A stretch of 64,000 nt of DNA from Sapria himalayana (GCA_029783825.1 JAREIK010002450.1:62001-126000), one strand, 5' to 3'. Counted from the first letter of the stretch, positions 1 through 13,295 are shown. The notes: generated from the letters alone by a model not told the origin. Program-made: numbers and translations.

Positions 1-83
1 CGAAACCACACGGCCTCATGTAGCGCCAAGCAACACCTATGGCACAACTAATTTAAAAAAAAATAATTGTTTGTTAAAATGGC

Positions 84-112
84 TAGAGGTGTCAAACGGG
101 CCGGGCCAGCCC
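84..112 (+). repeat. Left terminal inverted repeat of hAT element 84-3225
   Basis: TAGAGGTGTCAAACGGGCC continuing into GGGCCAGCCC. It pairs with the inverse at the right end, and the same 12-14-nt start recurs at other elements in this window. Confidence 0.85.
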
Positions 113-802
113 ACCCATTTTTTTTGAGCACGGGCGTGCTTTCGTACTGGGCCAGGCTCGACACTATACCATGCCGAGTTTGGCCAGGCACGGTTTAAAA
201 AAGCTGTGTCGCACCGTGCCTGGCCCGCTAGGGCCTGGCCTGGCCGTACGAGCCAGACAAGGCCGTACGGGCCAAGGAAAAAAAAATTTATACTTTATTG
301 TTTTAATTTTTATTATAATTATATAAATTATTAAATTATATATAAAAATATAGATAATGTATAATATTATATATTTATAATATGAAAATTATTAAAATTT
401 ATTAAAATTACAAAGTTAAAATTTTTTTTATGATGTAATATAAAATTAGTTTAAAATTTATTAAAATTATATAATATAGTTATAAATTTTTAAATGAAAA
501 ATTAAAACAAAAAAATAAATAAATTAATAAATTATGTTTAAAAAAATTAAAAAATAAAAAAAACATAAGCAAACCAAATGAAAAATGACTAATCAGCCAT
601 TAGATACCGAAACTCCGAACCAAACAAATTAAAGTTTCAACGTAACGTATAAATAAAGCGTACAATCAATAAAAAATAAAACATCGAAATCAAAAAATAG
701 TAGATCATCATCAATCGTCAAACAGCATATCATTAGCATCATCAACCGCAACATCAAGATCAGTATCATATGGATCATCATCATCAGCAATCAACTCCTC
801 CA

Positions 803-2690
803 TTATCGCAGTGGATGCGGCTGAGTCCCTGTCTCAGTCCCAACTCCAGCACGATTATGGATGTTAAACCTCAAATCCTCCCAATCCTTCAAATAAGCCA
901 AGGCCTCAACAATATATGGACATAATCTCGATCTCCTATCCAAAATTACATTCACTGCAACAGAAAAAGCAGACTCCGATGTTACGCTCGACACCGAAGG
1001 AGTCGGTAAATCCCGTGTCATCCTCGATAACACGGGAAAAATGGACTCATATGATTTCCACCACTGTAATATATCAAGATTCTTAGTATCAGAATATGAT
1101 AGGATTGAGCAGTAATCAGTATCTAAGTACCGAGAAATCTCGCTCCTATGTGATGGTTCAACCCTACGTTTTCCCATCGCTGGCTGAATAGAAAAATCAT
1201 CATCTCCAAACAAAGTATCCATGTCCGTAATCACAATCTCACTACTACCACCACCATACCTAGTATCGTAGAATGTGAACAAGTCAGTCAACTTCTCGTA
1301 AATGAACCCTTCAGGTGGCTCTTCCAAGTTCACGCACGAGGAAATGTAAGTCATGTTATTTTCTACCCCTTCCACATTAACCCTAGGGTCCATGCATGCA
1401 GCGAGGCAATAAAAAAATGAAACGGTAGACCAGTACTTCAAGTACTTGGTTTACATCTCTACAACCATATGGCTAAGTGTCGGGTCAGCTCGATACTTTC
1501 TAAACATGCTACTAATGTTGCATATGAACCGGAGTGCAATGCAAATCGTGGGCGTATAAACCGACGAATACATGTTCGTCGTGTCATAAAAAATCTTCAG
1601 GAATTTCATAAATAAAATTTCCGAAGCCCTGTCAGTGTCGTCAATAATAAGTTCGTCACTCTTACTATTGACGTAGTCGGATATCGGGTGTTCGTATCCA
1701 ACACATGATTTCAACATCAATTACGTGTAATTCCAACGATGTCTCACATCCGATTGAAATTTTTTCTTCTTAAGATTAGCAGACTAACAAAGACTACCAA
1801 ACTCTTATTATCTACGAGGAGTGCGAATATATTTTAATGCATTACGTATATTATCCAACGCGAGGGAACACACCTTCATACCCGATTGAAAAATCAAGTT
1901 AATCACGTGACACATGCATCTGACATGAAAAATTTCTCCTAATGATGCATCTCTAATATTCCTAACAAACATGTTAATCACTACTCCATTATTAGATACA
2001 TTATTGAATGTGATACTAAAAATTTTATTTTGAATTTTATATTCCCTAAAGATTTTCATCATGCACTCAAAAATGGTCAAGTCATCATAAGGATGAAGAA
2101 TCTCAGAGAATCCTAAAATTTTTTTATTCATAGTCCAGTTAAAATCTACATAGTGACTAGTGAGACATGCATAAGATAATTCATCGTGACTTATCCAGAT
2201 ATCGGACGTCACGGACACCACTCCACTATATGTCATAAATTTATTAATTATTTTTTGTTTTTCTAATTAAATATTTTTAGTATGTCATTCCTAGATGTGG
2301 ACCTAGGAATCGTACGATAAGCAGACTGAAAATATATTTGCATAATGCACACTACCCTTAGATCTTCCAAAAATCTGATCGGAATACCCATCAATGTGAT
2401 AAGTCTGGTCATGCCATCCCTACCCAACTCGCTAGATTATATGAATGGAGTAAACCTTGAGACTGAACTCGATTCAGTCTCAAAAAATGCATTATCAAGT
2501 CGGGTTTACTTAGGATCTAATGGACCATGTTTTTTGGTGCATAATTCAGCATGCCTCTTAAGGTGCACAGTCACAAACGAACTCTTACATGTTAAAAGTC
2601 TCATAAAATATTTATACTGTGTCATTTCTTCTTCCTCACCCCTAATATTTTTTTGTTTTATTATATTAAAATGAGTCCATACTACATAAT
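803..2690 (-). pseudogene. hAT transposase relic (BED finger, RNase H-like core, hATC)
   Basis: On the minus strand from 2690: a BED-like zinc finger with VWTHF and HLKRHAELC but one zinc Cys changed to Tyr (YKYF); then the core with VTSDIW (first catalytic Asp) at about 2210 and TFNNVSNN at about 2000. Most hATs have an Asp where this second motif has Asn. FHVRCMCHVINLI follows, then CMDPRVNVEG, and the C-terminal dimerisation domain (WWKSYESIFPVLSRMTRDL, TSESAFS) near 960-1080. From 2236 to 803 the frame is continuous but interrupted by several stops, for example at about 1800, 1716-1750 and 1448. At least one frame change separates it from the BED part. It cannot encode an active enzyme. 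Confidence 0.88.
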
Positions 2691-3196
2691 TCCTCCTAAT
2701 TTTTTATTTTTTAGAAATTTAGGTTGAGACGACTGGAGAAACCAAAGTTTCAGTAGCCTCAGACATCTATGTAATATTTTCATTTTCTAAATTTAAATAT
2801 GTTTCATTAGTATTTATTATTTTTTAGGATTTTTGATAATCAGAATAGTTATTTAGAGACTAGATGACTGATTTTAAAAGTTTATATTTTTGGTCCAGAG
2901 AGAAACTAGAGAGAGAAAAAAGAAAAAAAAACTTAAAATAAATTACCGGGTAAAAGCAGTGAGGTCGATCACGTGCACGGTGCATCACAGTAAAGCTCAA
3001 AATTCAAAACTCAAGTTGAGATTCCCAAAAATCCAAGCCGAATACCAAAATCTCGAGTCCCAAGAGAGAGGAGCAAGATTATAAAGAGAAAAAATATGAG
3101 ATTTGAGAGAAAAAATGTTTATCAAAATCTCGAGTCCCAAAATTTTCCCTTGCCGGGCTGGCCCAGGCACAGCCAAACCATGTCATGCCTCGTGCC

Positions 3197-3225
3197 GGGC
3201 CAGCCCAGCCCGGTTGACACCTCTA
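3197..3225 (-). repeat. Right terminal inverted repeat of hAT element 84-3225
   Basis: Ends GGTTGACACCTCTA and is preceded by GGGCCAGCCCAGCCC, the inverse of the left end with a few mismatches. Confidence 0.85.
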
Positions 3226-4979
3226 AATATGACTACTTTTATTTCTCACACATTCAAGCACACTGACAGAACAATGACAAAATAGCACATGACGATGTCT
3301 TGGTTGTAATTAAAAAATAGTTTTTTTTATATTTTTGATCCATCAAATGCAACCTGATGACTTAGTTTGTACCCACTTTTTATTTTCTCTTTTTCTCACA
3401 CTTATATTAATAAATTTTATTTTTCATAGTTAATTTATAATTTCATCTCCTCTCATTTCTACTCTTTGCTCTTATATTGATATTGTTCTTTGTTTATGTC
3501 CACTATTTAAAAAATATATAATTTTAATTTTGGGGAATAACAATCATAATTTGGTGATGAGCTGCATCTTCCAAACACGAGAATAAAAAGCAAATCATCC
3601 GAAGTATATATTACATCCATTAAATTAAGGTAATGTTGCAACTATGTTGAAATTAATTTATTTTATTTAATAATTATAAGACTAATAAAAAAAATCATTA
3701 AAAAATAAAAAATACTTCTCTAATATGCCTTTCTTCTACTTCTAGTCATGTCTCAATTAAAAAAATAATAAAGAATAAATAAAACTTGGACATAAATAAT
3801 AACAATAACTCAATCAAAATATCTAAGACCAAAATTAAATTATATCATGATATAAACTTATGTGCTTAAAAAATCTAGATATGAATAAGTTTTAATAGTT
3901 TGAATAGATTTTAACATAATTAAAAATAAAAATAATAATAATCTCAAAAAAAAGTCAGCATAGTGTGTATATTATAAAAAAATATATACATATATGAATA
4001 TTAATAGCACTTACCACCTTATAAGACATATCAATAAATACACCAAAATATATGATATATTAGATTAAAAATAAACTCAACTTAGTGGTGAGATTTTTAA
4101 AATTAAAATAATATCAAAATCATTAATCCTCTTCATTTGTCACAATGAGTTTGGGAAGAAAAACAACATAAATTGAATACTAACATAGATCTTTCAATTT
4201 GATTTTCGAAGATCCTAAGATACTTTATATTATGAAAACTTACTTCCAGCATGATTATCGTAAAATTTAAAGATTCATCAGTAAAAATGACATAATAAAA
4301 AATTTTAAATTAAAAAAATAATTAGTAATTAACAAATTTAAAAAATACAATGGAGTGGTCTTCCTAATCTAGCATCAAAACTAGTCGCAAAAAAAATTCA
4401 TTAGCATGTCTCACTGCCCACTAATTAATTTTAAGTAAAAATTAAATAAATAAAGTTTAGGATTTTACAATATCTTCCAACCTCATGATGGCCCCACTAT
4501 ATATGAATATATAAAGTAGATCTTTATAAAATACAATACTCAAAATAAAATTTTAATATTATATTCAATAATACTTCGACTAACAGTATTATAATTAACA
4601 TGTTTATCAAAATCATTAAAAATTATCCCTTAACTAATATTTTTTACGTTAGATATATGTGTTATATAGTTAATCCAATAGCATAAGTAAAAATAAAAAT
4701 TATTTTCTCAGTATTAAAAAATATAAGAAATTTACTAAAATATCTTAAAATATCAAACATATAACAAAAATTTAAAATTACATGTTTGTCAATGAGCTTA
4801 AAAAATAAAAAAAATTCAAACAAATATCAAATACCAGTATAATTATACCTACCTAATATTAGAATCATGTGTTGCCTACTAATATATAATATCTAACTAT
4901 AATAATACTCAATAGTAAAAGTATTAAACTTAAGATTATTAATTCGAATGATAAAAAATATATATTTTTATAATTACTA
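3226..4979. other. AT-rich intronic DNA, no gene seen
   Basis: No protein similarity or structured repeat was recognised. It consists of low-complexity AT-rich sequence inside ASL intron 3, probably decayed transposon matter. Confidence 0.5.
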
Positions 4980-5640
4980 AAAAAATTGATACAATAAACA
5001 TGTATTAGTCTATGTACACTTTTACCATTTATATTATATTTAGATATATATGTAATATTAATAGTATATTCAAAAAATATAAAGGATACCTTTATTTTAA
5101 TATAATGACTATTGAGAAAAAAATTAAATATTTAAAATATTATTCTTCTATTTTATCTCTTTATTTATTAGCTATATGTATGGATCTTAAGTTAAGATAA
5201 AAATGATAATAAATATATCAAAATACATATTAACCTATATGAACTAAGTAGTTGAATAAGATGATTAGATTCACAAAAAATTAAATAATATGTTTATATA
5301 TTATAATACTTAGTATGATAATTTTAGTGAGACTTCAAGTATGAGCATGAACATCATATTAAAAAATAATATCTTTTTTATTTATTTAGCAATGGAAAAA
5401 TAATAGGATGATCTATCAAATAAAATAGAGTCATCTCGATACTTAAATACTTATTACTATTCTATCTTATCACATAATAATAAAAATTTAGATATATTAA
5501 ATTGGTAGAGATCATACAAATTTATCTATTATATACTATCTAAAATGATACGTGATCTATTGATTTTTTTAATATTTAATATAATATTAAAGTCTATTTT
5601 TATGGTAATAATATATAAATATTTTTTCAAATAAAAAATT
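4980..5640 (+). pseudogene. hAT transposase C-terminal relic
   Basis: Plus-strand reading frames give IIFRYICNINSIFKKYKG, then LAICMDLKL, and further on YLNTYYYSILSH, NLDILNW and LSKMIRDLL. These line up one after another with the C-terminal third and hATC domain of the transposase at 803-1720, but on the opposite strand and much more diverged and AT-shifted. Stops are frequent. It is an older copy of the same hAT lineage; ends and target duplication are not recognisable. Confidence 0.75.
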
Positions 5641-6063
5641 CAAATTGACCAGATATTATATAAATATTTTCATACTAAAAAGATATGAAGATTCAAGAAT
5701 ATGTATTAATGATAAAATGAAAAAAAATTACAAATAGATGATAACTCACATGATATCAAGAATATTAAAAAAACTACTGATACTTGCTTTAGAATCATAC
5801 ATAATCCATATTATATTACAAACATAAATTAATCACAGATATTAATCATTAGAAGATTGGCATGCAATGCATATTGATCTTACTTGTGTTACTGACTTTA
5901 AAATTTTTTAATTTATTATTATGTATCATACTATGAAAGTGAAACATTTGTATTTTTTTATTAAATTCTAAATTTTATTTATTTTAATTCACGATGTAAT
6001 GCAACTTATTTTTAATATTTTTTTAATTAAAATTTTACTTTAAAGTTTAAACTTAAAAATAAA
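5641..6063. other. AT-rich DNA, no gene seen
   Basis: It may include the decayed tail of the preceding hAT relic. Nothing assignable was recognised. Confidence 0.4.
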
Positions 6064-6522
6064 GGCAGGTGTCACGGAGATATGCTAACGACACCACAAT
6101 GCATTGCACTCCAGTGTTGGTGCCCACTGCACTGCTCAATAACATAGACCGCAGTTCAATGGCAGGCTGCAAGGAAGGGGCATTGTGGTAATGGCCATGG
6201 CCTTGTCCTGCCCACGGCCACTAGGCAGTGCCAATTAACCATGGAGTGGGCATTGCATTGACCTGGCCACTGGCCTGTCCAGATTGTGGACTCTAGCTAG
6301 CAGTAGTGTCATGTCACTATCGGCTAGACCTGACACGACTTAACATGCCGGGTTGAGAAAGGCAGAACATCAAGTCATGATGGGTCAGCCTCCCATGTTC
6401 TCATGGTGGTATGGCACAGCCAAAGTACACATTTCATATTGTATCCAACATGGCATAGTGGCCCAACTGGACCACCCTAATTCAAATTGTGTTGGCCTAA
6501 CACAGCTTATTTGACACCTATA
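6064..6522. mobile_element. Probable non-autonomous hAT element, GC-rich
   Basis: A sharply GC-richer block in AT-rich DNA. The left edge has CAGGTGTCACGG and the right edge TATTTGACACCTATA, degenerate forms of the TAGAGGTGTCAA end seen in this window. The interior is rich in GGCA/TGCC and GGCATGG-like words. Flanking 8-mers match poorly (about half), so the insertion is old or the edges are slightly misplaced. No coding potential. Confidence 0.6.
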
Positions 6523-7878
6523 ACACAAACTCTCTAAATTTTGAGGGTGAGATTGTTGAAATATTAACCTCTCTTAGACATATACTAAAGCATGAGTCTT
6601 ATTCACTGTGTATGGTTTTCATCTCCATATATATATATATATATATATATTTTTATATATTAGTCAATCTATATGAACTATGCTTGTATTGGTAGTCCAA
6701 GGCTCAAATTAATATTATTGAAGGCAAAAAGTGATGCTAAGGTGATGGGATCCTCTTTAACATTCGATTTTATCAAGATTAAAAGACATGATAATCATAA
6801 TCTAAAAATATAATATAGACGGATACATTACATTTTTTTCAAATAAATCTCTTATCATGCTAATTGATCTGATTTCAAAGTAATAATTTAGACATTTTGA
6901 TTACTCCAAGGAAGGAACAAAGAATATATTTTACTTAGTACTCATTGTTATAAGTATTCTTTTATTCTCGTTGTAATATTATGTATTCTAATTTTTAGTT
7001 ATTTTTTTGAGTTGCATGACCGCTGATAATTTTTCTAAGATATTTAGTCATCCAAGATGATGATGGATTATATTAGATGATCGAGTGTAATTACATTAAT
7101 CCATACTTATGATCTTATTCTAAAATCATTATGTAAGCTAATAATGAGATGAAACTAAGTATACACAATGAAAACAAGACATAAAGTAATAAAATATATT
7201 AGCATAAAGTCAGATTAATAACCAGAGAATGAAAACAAGACATAAACTTAAGATATTTTTTTCTCACCTGACCAAAATAACTAATATTCTCACACTTAAA
7301 TGGAGATGGAGATCAGTGATCATACCCAATACACAAGGCTCTAACTTCAGCACAATGATTGGATAACTCACACCGATAATTCATGAAAATATAATATTTC
7401 ACAGCTGATATAATATTTTATTCAATTTGGAAAAAAGTATATTAAAAAATGGATTGTTATTTACTCACACCAAAATAACTCATGAAAATGTAATATTTCA
7501 CAACTTATGTAATATTTTATTTAATTTGGATAAAATTAAGAAATCATGCATTTCGCAACCGATATAATAAAAATATTTCACAAAAAAAAACAAAGTTATT
7601 TGATAACATGGCATCATTGTCAAATAAGCAGATTCAATATCTTACATCCAACTTGGATGTGATCAAATTATGCACTCCAACTCGTTGTTACAATATTTAC
7701 TTATTTGTTTATTTTGCATCATATGTCCTATCAGCATTGTGATGAACAAAGTATACTGCATACATTTTTTTATAAACAAAATGCTCAAGCAGTGAGATAG
7801 ATTACCAAAACCAATTATGTGTTTCATCTCCTCTTAATAAACGCCAAAAATAAGGCAATCAATAATGGTGCAAATATA
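6523..7878. other. AT-rich intronic DNA with a short direct repeat
   Basis: No gene. A segment at about 7379-7436 (TCATGAAAATATAATATTTC, AATATTTTATTCAATTTGGA) is repeated at about 7483-7540 with few changes, and a third partial copy follows near 7550. The remainder shows nothing assignable. Confidence 0.55.
6627..6650. repeat. (AT)n microsatellite
   Basis: Twelve perfect AT dinucleotides followed by TTTTATATAT. Confidence 0.9.
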
Positions 7879-7879
7879 C

Positions 7880-8028
7880 CTGTTTCTCATGGGAGATGCA
7901 AATCCTAAAGCATCAGAAACAAAAAACCGATCAATAGGTAAGCCAGTACCAGCCAACGCACATGCACCTAGGGGACAAAAGTTTAGTCTAGCCTTGCAAT
8001 CATATAGCCGACCAGAATCACGCTCAAG
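7880..8028 (-). CDS. ASL: Argininosuccinate lyase, exon 3
   Basis: Exon of 149 nt encoding [17 protein letters not shown], then [18 protein letters not shown] and [10 protein letters not shown], the well-conserved middle of argininosuccinate lyase. The acceptor TTTTTTTGCAG immediately precedes CTTGAGCG; the donor AACAG/GTATAT lies at 7874-7884. The exon ends in phase 2 (AG completes the next codon, Ser in homologues). The following exon, with the rest of the central helix bundle and the GSSxMPxKxN catalytic signature, was not found in 1-7879 on the minus strand. The gene therefore continues past the left edge. Confidence 0.93.
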
Positions 8029-8344
8029 CTGCAAAAAAATATAATGCCATATTTAGTTATCATAATACAAAATAACTGATTTCAACCAAAACTAACAAAT
8101 TTTATCTTGGCTAATAAGCCTAAAGTATTCAGACAAATAACTTATGATTGAAATAAAATCAAAAACAAATATATAAAACTAAGAGGTCAAAGCAGAAAAA
8201 AAAATTCTAAAATGCATGATTCAGTTTGCCCTTTTCTAAACTGCATGTTGTTCTATCAAGCATACATATTCCACCTTTATATAGCACTCAATTTCCAATA
8301 TAAATACCAAAAAATATATAATTTATATAATCTCTCAACTGGAT

Positions 8345-8960
8345 GTGTAGACATGGGTTGAGCTAATCAGGCCATCTATGACCCACCATTATGGGCCAAC
8401 CCAACCATCCTAGCGACGTTGGTCAAAAAATCATTCAGAGGCTGCAATGATTTGATGATGGATTCCACCCCCTAAGTGATAAAAAAATAATGATGGTTTA
8501 TTCTATTACTTTTAAAATTTTTCATTAATAATGTTGCAGCCTCCTGTGTCTCTTTTATTTTTTATTTTTTTTTGTAGTGTGAATGGCATAACACAAACAT
8601 TCTCACAAGAATGGTCTGCCCCAGCACCTATGAGATGCCCCAATTCAATTAGCCCGTTATATAAGAACTTAGCTTGTTTACATTTCTCAATAATTCTAAT
8701 AAATATTTGTTGGTTGTTGAGGAGTATTGTGTCAACGTAAATGTTGCTGCATGCTGCTGGGTCGTGGTGGTGCCGGGTCATGCAGGTTTGGGTCAGGCCA
8801 TCATTTAACCAGACAAGAAATGGCCTGTGAGGATGATTCATGCCTGGCCAGGCATGTGGCACACCCAGGCTAGCCTGATTTGGGTGGGGCCCAGATTATC
8901 CAGGGTGACAAATAGGCTAGCATGAGTGCATTGTTGGGCCTGCAGACCAGCCAGAATCAG
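8345..8960. mobile_element. Decayed GC-rich hAT-like terminal block
   Basis: Two GC-rich patches (about 8345-8470 and 8740-8960) with words such as GGCCATC, GGGCCAACCC and CCTGGCCAGGCATG, like the subterminal blocks of the TAGAGGTGTCAA elements. The position fits the left end of the hAT relic at 9.2-11.4 kb. Clear terminal repeats were not found, so edges are approximate and the assignment is tentative. Confidence 0.4.
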
Positions 8961-9209
8961 TCTAGACTAGCTGCCTCACCTGCAATATGGACTCCGACTC
9001 ATGCTATCACATTTACGCACTGTTAACGCCAATATGCCATGGCATACATAATATATAATATTATGTATAATATATGAAAATTTAAAAATGAATAATTGTC
9101 TTAAATAATATTTAAAAAATGTATTTAAGTTAACTATAATTACAATATAAAATAGAATATAATAAATAAAAATAAAATACATTAAAATTTCAAACTAACA
9201 AATTCTTTA

Positions 9210-11420
9210 AAAAAATGAATGTCATCAATCATCAAATATCATCTAATGCATCTGATATTAGATAACAATCATCATATATCACTCTATATGAGTCTGATAT
9301 TCAAAGTTCTAAGTTTCAATTGTATCATATAATTCATCTTCTAGTTTTAGCACTTAAAAATTTATTCGTATATCTTTCCAATCATTTAAACAAGACAACT
9401 TCTATTATATTTAACTATACTTTTTTCACTTAAATAAAATGACATTCATAACAAGAAAAAAACATATACTTTCATGTTATACAAAATATCAAATGAATCA
9501 TTAATTTATAAGTTATTTAAGATAACACGAAAAATATAAATTCATATAATTTATATCAACTCAATATATTAAAATTTTGTATACCATTGTGTGATAACAT
9601 AAAATAGCAATTAATATTTAAGTATCTCAACAGTTCAAATATATTCAATAGGTCATCTTATCATTTAATCATAACTAATTGAATAACAAAATTATATCTT
9701 AATATGATATTAATTTTCACACTCAAAAATTCACTACAAGTATTATATTAATTTTTATAATATTTAAATATGTTTTATGATTATTCATAAATTTTACATT
9801 CTATTTCTTATGGTAAATTAATACAAATAAATATAAATTTCATTATATTTTCAACTCATTTGACATTAACTATATGATCCATACAAATATCTATGTAATA
9901 AAAAAATTAAATAATTACTTACTAATTTTTCAATTCAAGAGTCAAGTATTTAAAATATGAATAATTTTTATATTAGCTAAATACACTAATTATATTATAT
10001 ATGCATTTAAGTACAGCACAGGATATAAAAGTACATATAGAGATAAAGTTCATATCATAACATTTTTCATAAAGTTTAAAAATAAAAATTGTACCTCTTA
10101 ATTTGATTCATTGATTATAATTTCACTAATTTTATTATGAATAAATTTAAGATATAATTTGCTGATAACCAACACAAATCTAATATTAAAATATTAACTT
10201 CTAATGGAGTCCAACATCTAGTATAAGTTTTTTTCTTTTTCAGACCTATAAACTTTAATAGATTATAAAATACTTGTAATTTGTTAGACATTTTAATATA
10301 TATTAATGAAAATCAAATTTATTCTTATGAGAAAGAAATTATTTTTAAATTAGGTTGCATTATTTAATTTATTATGTTACATATATATCTAAAATAAAAA
10401 AACTAAGCTAGTGGGTTCCTCTTTAATAATTCTTATGAATATATTTATTGTGACATCATTACTTACAATATTATCAAATATTATAATAAATATTTTATAT
10501 TTCATATTTCTTAAAAATCTTTATAAGATTCTCATTTATGACAGTGTCATTATGAGAATGCAAGATCTCCTAAAACTCTAATATTTTTTTTAGTTTCTAA
10601 TTAGAAACAATATAGTAAATACCTACACACACAAAATAAATATCATGACTATTTAATATATTAAACATCACAAATCATTCTAATATATTTTCAAGTGTAT
10701 GTCAATAAATCTATCCTATATATCAATATATTGGATTAAAAATATATAATCCTATATATCAATCCTAACACTAGGTATTACTATTTTTTTTAGTTTCTAA
10801 TTATTAATTATTTATCAAATTATAATTTTTTAATACATCAATCATATATATCGATCTAGGAATCTTATGATAAAAGAGTTAGATATATTTATGTATACAA
10901 TAAACAAATCTAGAATTTTTTTTATAAATTTAAATATAAGACTCATATTAGCAACTATCTTAACAATTCCTTGTCTTCGAGTGTATGTCAAAAAATGAAA
11001 AAGGTCATTAAATCTAAAATTAATCTAAATTCAATAATCTTACTAATAAGTTGCATTTGCCTAGGATTTAATGAAATATTTTTTTTTTGTGGATTGTGTG
11101 TCATGCCTTCTAAGTTATCCAATCCTAACACTAGGTTTATATTTGCAATTATTATTTTTTTAGAATAACTATATTGCACAAAATCTACTTTGACTCTAAT
11201 ATTAATTTTCTTTATAATTATGCTATAATAAGTTCAATCCATAGATGATCATTAATGAAGTTAGGTTTTTAATGTGTAAGGGTTGAGATATGACTGAGAA
11301 ACAAGTCAATCTCAAATTATTCAATTGTATTGTCATTTTCCAAATTAAAATCATCTATAATATTAATTTTATTTCTATTAAAATCAACATTTTTTTATTT
11401 TTTATAATAATTAACTAAGT
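9210..11420 (-). pseudogene. Old hAT transposase relic
   Basis: This region aligns in order with the minus-strand transposase at 700-2770: the ATCATCAAATATCATCTAATG-type tract near 9230, the core region near 10430-10680, CCTAGGAATCTTATGATAA near 10857 (compare 2307), and the GGATTTAATG…TCATGCC segment near 11065-11105 (compare 2512-2550). It is heavily AT-shifted with no usable frame. It is a third, older copy of the same family. The flanking GC-rich blocks at 8.3-9.0 and 12.3-12.7 kb may be its ends. Confidence 0.65.
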
Positions 11421-11919
11421 AATATATGTTGATGTTCAATTATAGAGTTAGGGGTAAAAGAATTTTTTAGTAATTATATATCATATATTCAACAATTATA
11501 GCAAAAAGTATATAAACTACAAAAAAAGAAGCATTATGTATACCTTACAAAAATTAATAGATTACTAATGCGTGTAACTATAATTCTAATGCTTGCCAGA
11601 GTGGATATCGTGACCAATCACAAAATTAAACTATTTATATAAAAAATAAAATTCTAAAATTAAAAATTAAAATTTTGATTTTAAGAAAATAAAAGTATTA
11701 TAGATAATATAGGATATTACAATTTGACTATTTGAGTATAAAATAAATAAATATAATATATCTATTTATAAAATTTTAAAAAATTTAAATAATATTTTTA
11801 AAATTTTTTTAACTTTTCTAAACATAATTATTATGGAGATAATATTTTTGTACACTTCCTAGAAAATAATTGAAAAAAAAATGAATAGAATTTTTAAAAT
11901 TTTAAAAAATGCACCAACA
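11421..11919. other. AT-rich intronic DNA
   Basis: No gene or clear repeat was recognised. Confidence 0.4.
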
Positions 11920-12245
11920 CTTACTAATTGATTTTTGGTGTACTCAAATATACTAATCCAAAAATATCTTTAACTTTCTCATGTCGAGCTCCATCAAGCT
12001 CCATGGAGCTCATCTCCATGGAGCTCGACAAGCTCCCGTCAAGCTCATAAAGCTTAACCTGAGCTCAGCAAGGAACGAGGGGCGAGGAGTAAGAAAAGAG
12101 GGGCAAGGTGAGAGGAGGGAGGGGCAAGGCACGAGTGGAGAGCGTGATTAAAATTTATTAACAATTATTTAATTAAGTATTATATAATAAGATAAGGATA
12201 TTTTGAGTTTACTAAATTCAAGTACACCAAAAATTAATTAGTCAA
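11920..12245. mobile_element. Short TIR element with GAGCT-rich core
   Basis: The left end CTTACTAATTGATTTTTGGT and the right end, read in reverse, CTTGACTAATTAATTTTTGG continue as imperfect inverted repeats for about 50 bp (…GTGTACTCAAAT / …GTGTACTTGAAT). The core (11985-12150) is dense in GAGCTC and AGCTCC palindromes followed by a G/A-rich tract (GAGGGGCAAGG). A related core lies at 52575-52870. A target duplication is not clear. No coding capacity. Most simply a MITE. Confidence 0.7.
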
Positions 12246-12284
12246 GAATTTAGTGTACTATGATTATGCTTCCCACAAAACAAG

Positions 12285-12734
12285 TATGATCCAACATGAC
12301 CCAAGATGACCCATCGCAGTAGGCACAATTTACTCAAAATCATGTCGATCGTGTCATGTCAGTCCAGGCAGACAAATAGACATGTCGAGCCAATCTCGAC
12401 ATGATTTCCAAGACATGTCATGCCCGGGATGACACGGTAGCCCGACTGGGCCACCCAAAAAATGGTTTTGATGGCATGGCACTGCCCGCAAAACCCATGG
12501 CCCATTCCTTGACCTCATGCTTGTGGATCATGACAACGAGTTAGGCACATATGACATGCTTAGCCCGAAATGAGGCATGATAGGCATCTACCAAGCACAA
12601 AACGAGTTGTGCCATGGGCCGGCACAACTACGGTCTAGGCACAATTCTAGACCGTGACATGTCAAGCTTGGCACGGCTATTTTGGGCACTGCCTTGAGTC
12701 AGGCCCAAGCCGCCCGACACACTTGACAACTCTA
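12285..12734. mobile_element. GC-rich hAT-type block
   Basis: About 450 bp of GC-rich sequence full of GGCACA/CATGCC-type words. It ends in CACTTGACAACTCTA at 12734, a degenerate form of GTTTGACACCTCTA. The left terminus is not recognisable. It is either a separate non-autonomous hAT or the right subterminal part of the relic at 9.2-11.4 kb. Confidence 0.5.
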
Positions 12735-13154
12735 CTCCAACACCCACAAAATATATAAGTATTATTAGTCTGGGATTGATAAAATATTAGTGAATATTAA
12801 TATTTTATTTTTTTAGCCGAACTCATTCTTTAAGGAGTTTATGAAGAGTAAGAGCCCAAAAAATACCTCTTGATCTATTACTTTTCTTTACTCATTAGCA
12901 GTTTTTCATGAACCTCCAATTAGGAGAGAAAATCACTCATTGACTTTATCTACACTTATTAGTTCATATTATGATGACTCTCTTATTGAGTCACCATATA
13001 TACCAATAAGTACATAACACATTTATTCTATAAAGAATGATGTTTTCCTAGAAAAAAGTTATTTCAAGTCTGATTGATTTAATATTTTACAAATCTATTT
13101 CATCTTGACTCAAGTTAAACTAAGAATGAGAAGACTTAGTAACTCAAAACCCAG

Positions 13155-13295
13155 ATGCATTTAAATCATCACTAATACACTAGATCTCATAAGAACTCCA
13201 AAGTTATATATGTTTAATCTCATTCTCTACTGAGATGATTGATCAGTGTGAAAATTATTTGTATACACCTTACCTTAGGGTTGGTAAGGATGATA
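13155..13295 (+). repeat. Dispersed repeat, copy A
   Basis: About 140 bp shared with 54168-54305 (same strand) and 61040-61175 (opposite strand). Landmarks are TAAATCATCACTAATACACT, GATCTCATAAGAACTC, the GAGATGATTGATCAGTGTGA segment and CCTTAGGGTTGGTAAGG. Probably part of an uncharacterised retroelement. Confidence 0.65.

Larger units (their letters stand above)
84..3225 (-). mobile_element. hAT element, near full length, inactive
   Basis: The left end reads TAGAGGTGTCAAACGGGCC and the right end is its imperfect inverse (…GGTTGACACCTCTA, ending at 3225). Flanking 8-mers AAAATGGC (76-83) and AATATGAC (3226-3233) match at 6 of 8 positions, as for an aged hAT target duplication. Both ends carry GC-rich subterminal blocks rich in GGCACGG/GCCGTGCC-like words, in contrast to an AT-rich interior. 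The interior encodes a decayed BED-type hAT transposase on the minus strand. It sits in ASL intron 3. The ends and the transposase remnant together make the call firm. Confidence 0.88.
1..7879 (-). other. ASL intron 3, visible part (at least 7.9 kb)
   Basis: Sequence downstream of exon 3 in the sense of ASL. It begins with a good GTATAT donor. No acceptor followed by ASL coding sequence was recognised, so the intron runs past position 1. It contains the hAT element 84-3225 and a second hAT relic. Confidence 0.75.

Noticed and set aside
8512..8862. 116-codon minus-strand and 69-codon plus-strand frames
   Set aside because: Overlap in opposite directions in a GC-rich transposon-like block with no recognised protein pattern.
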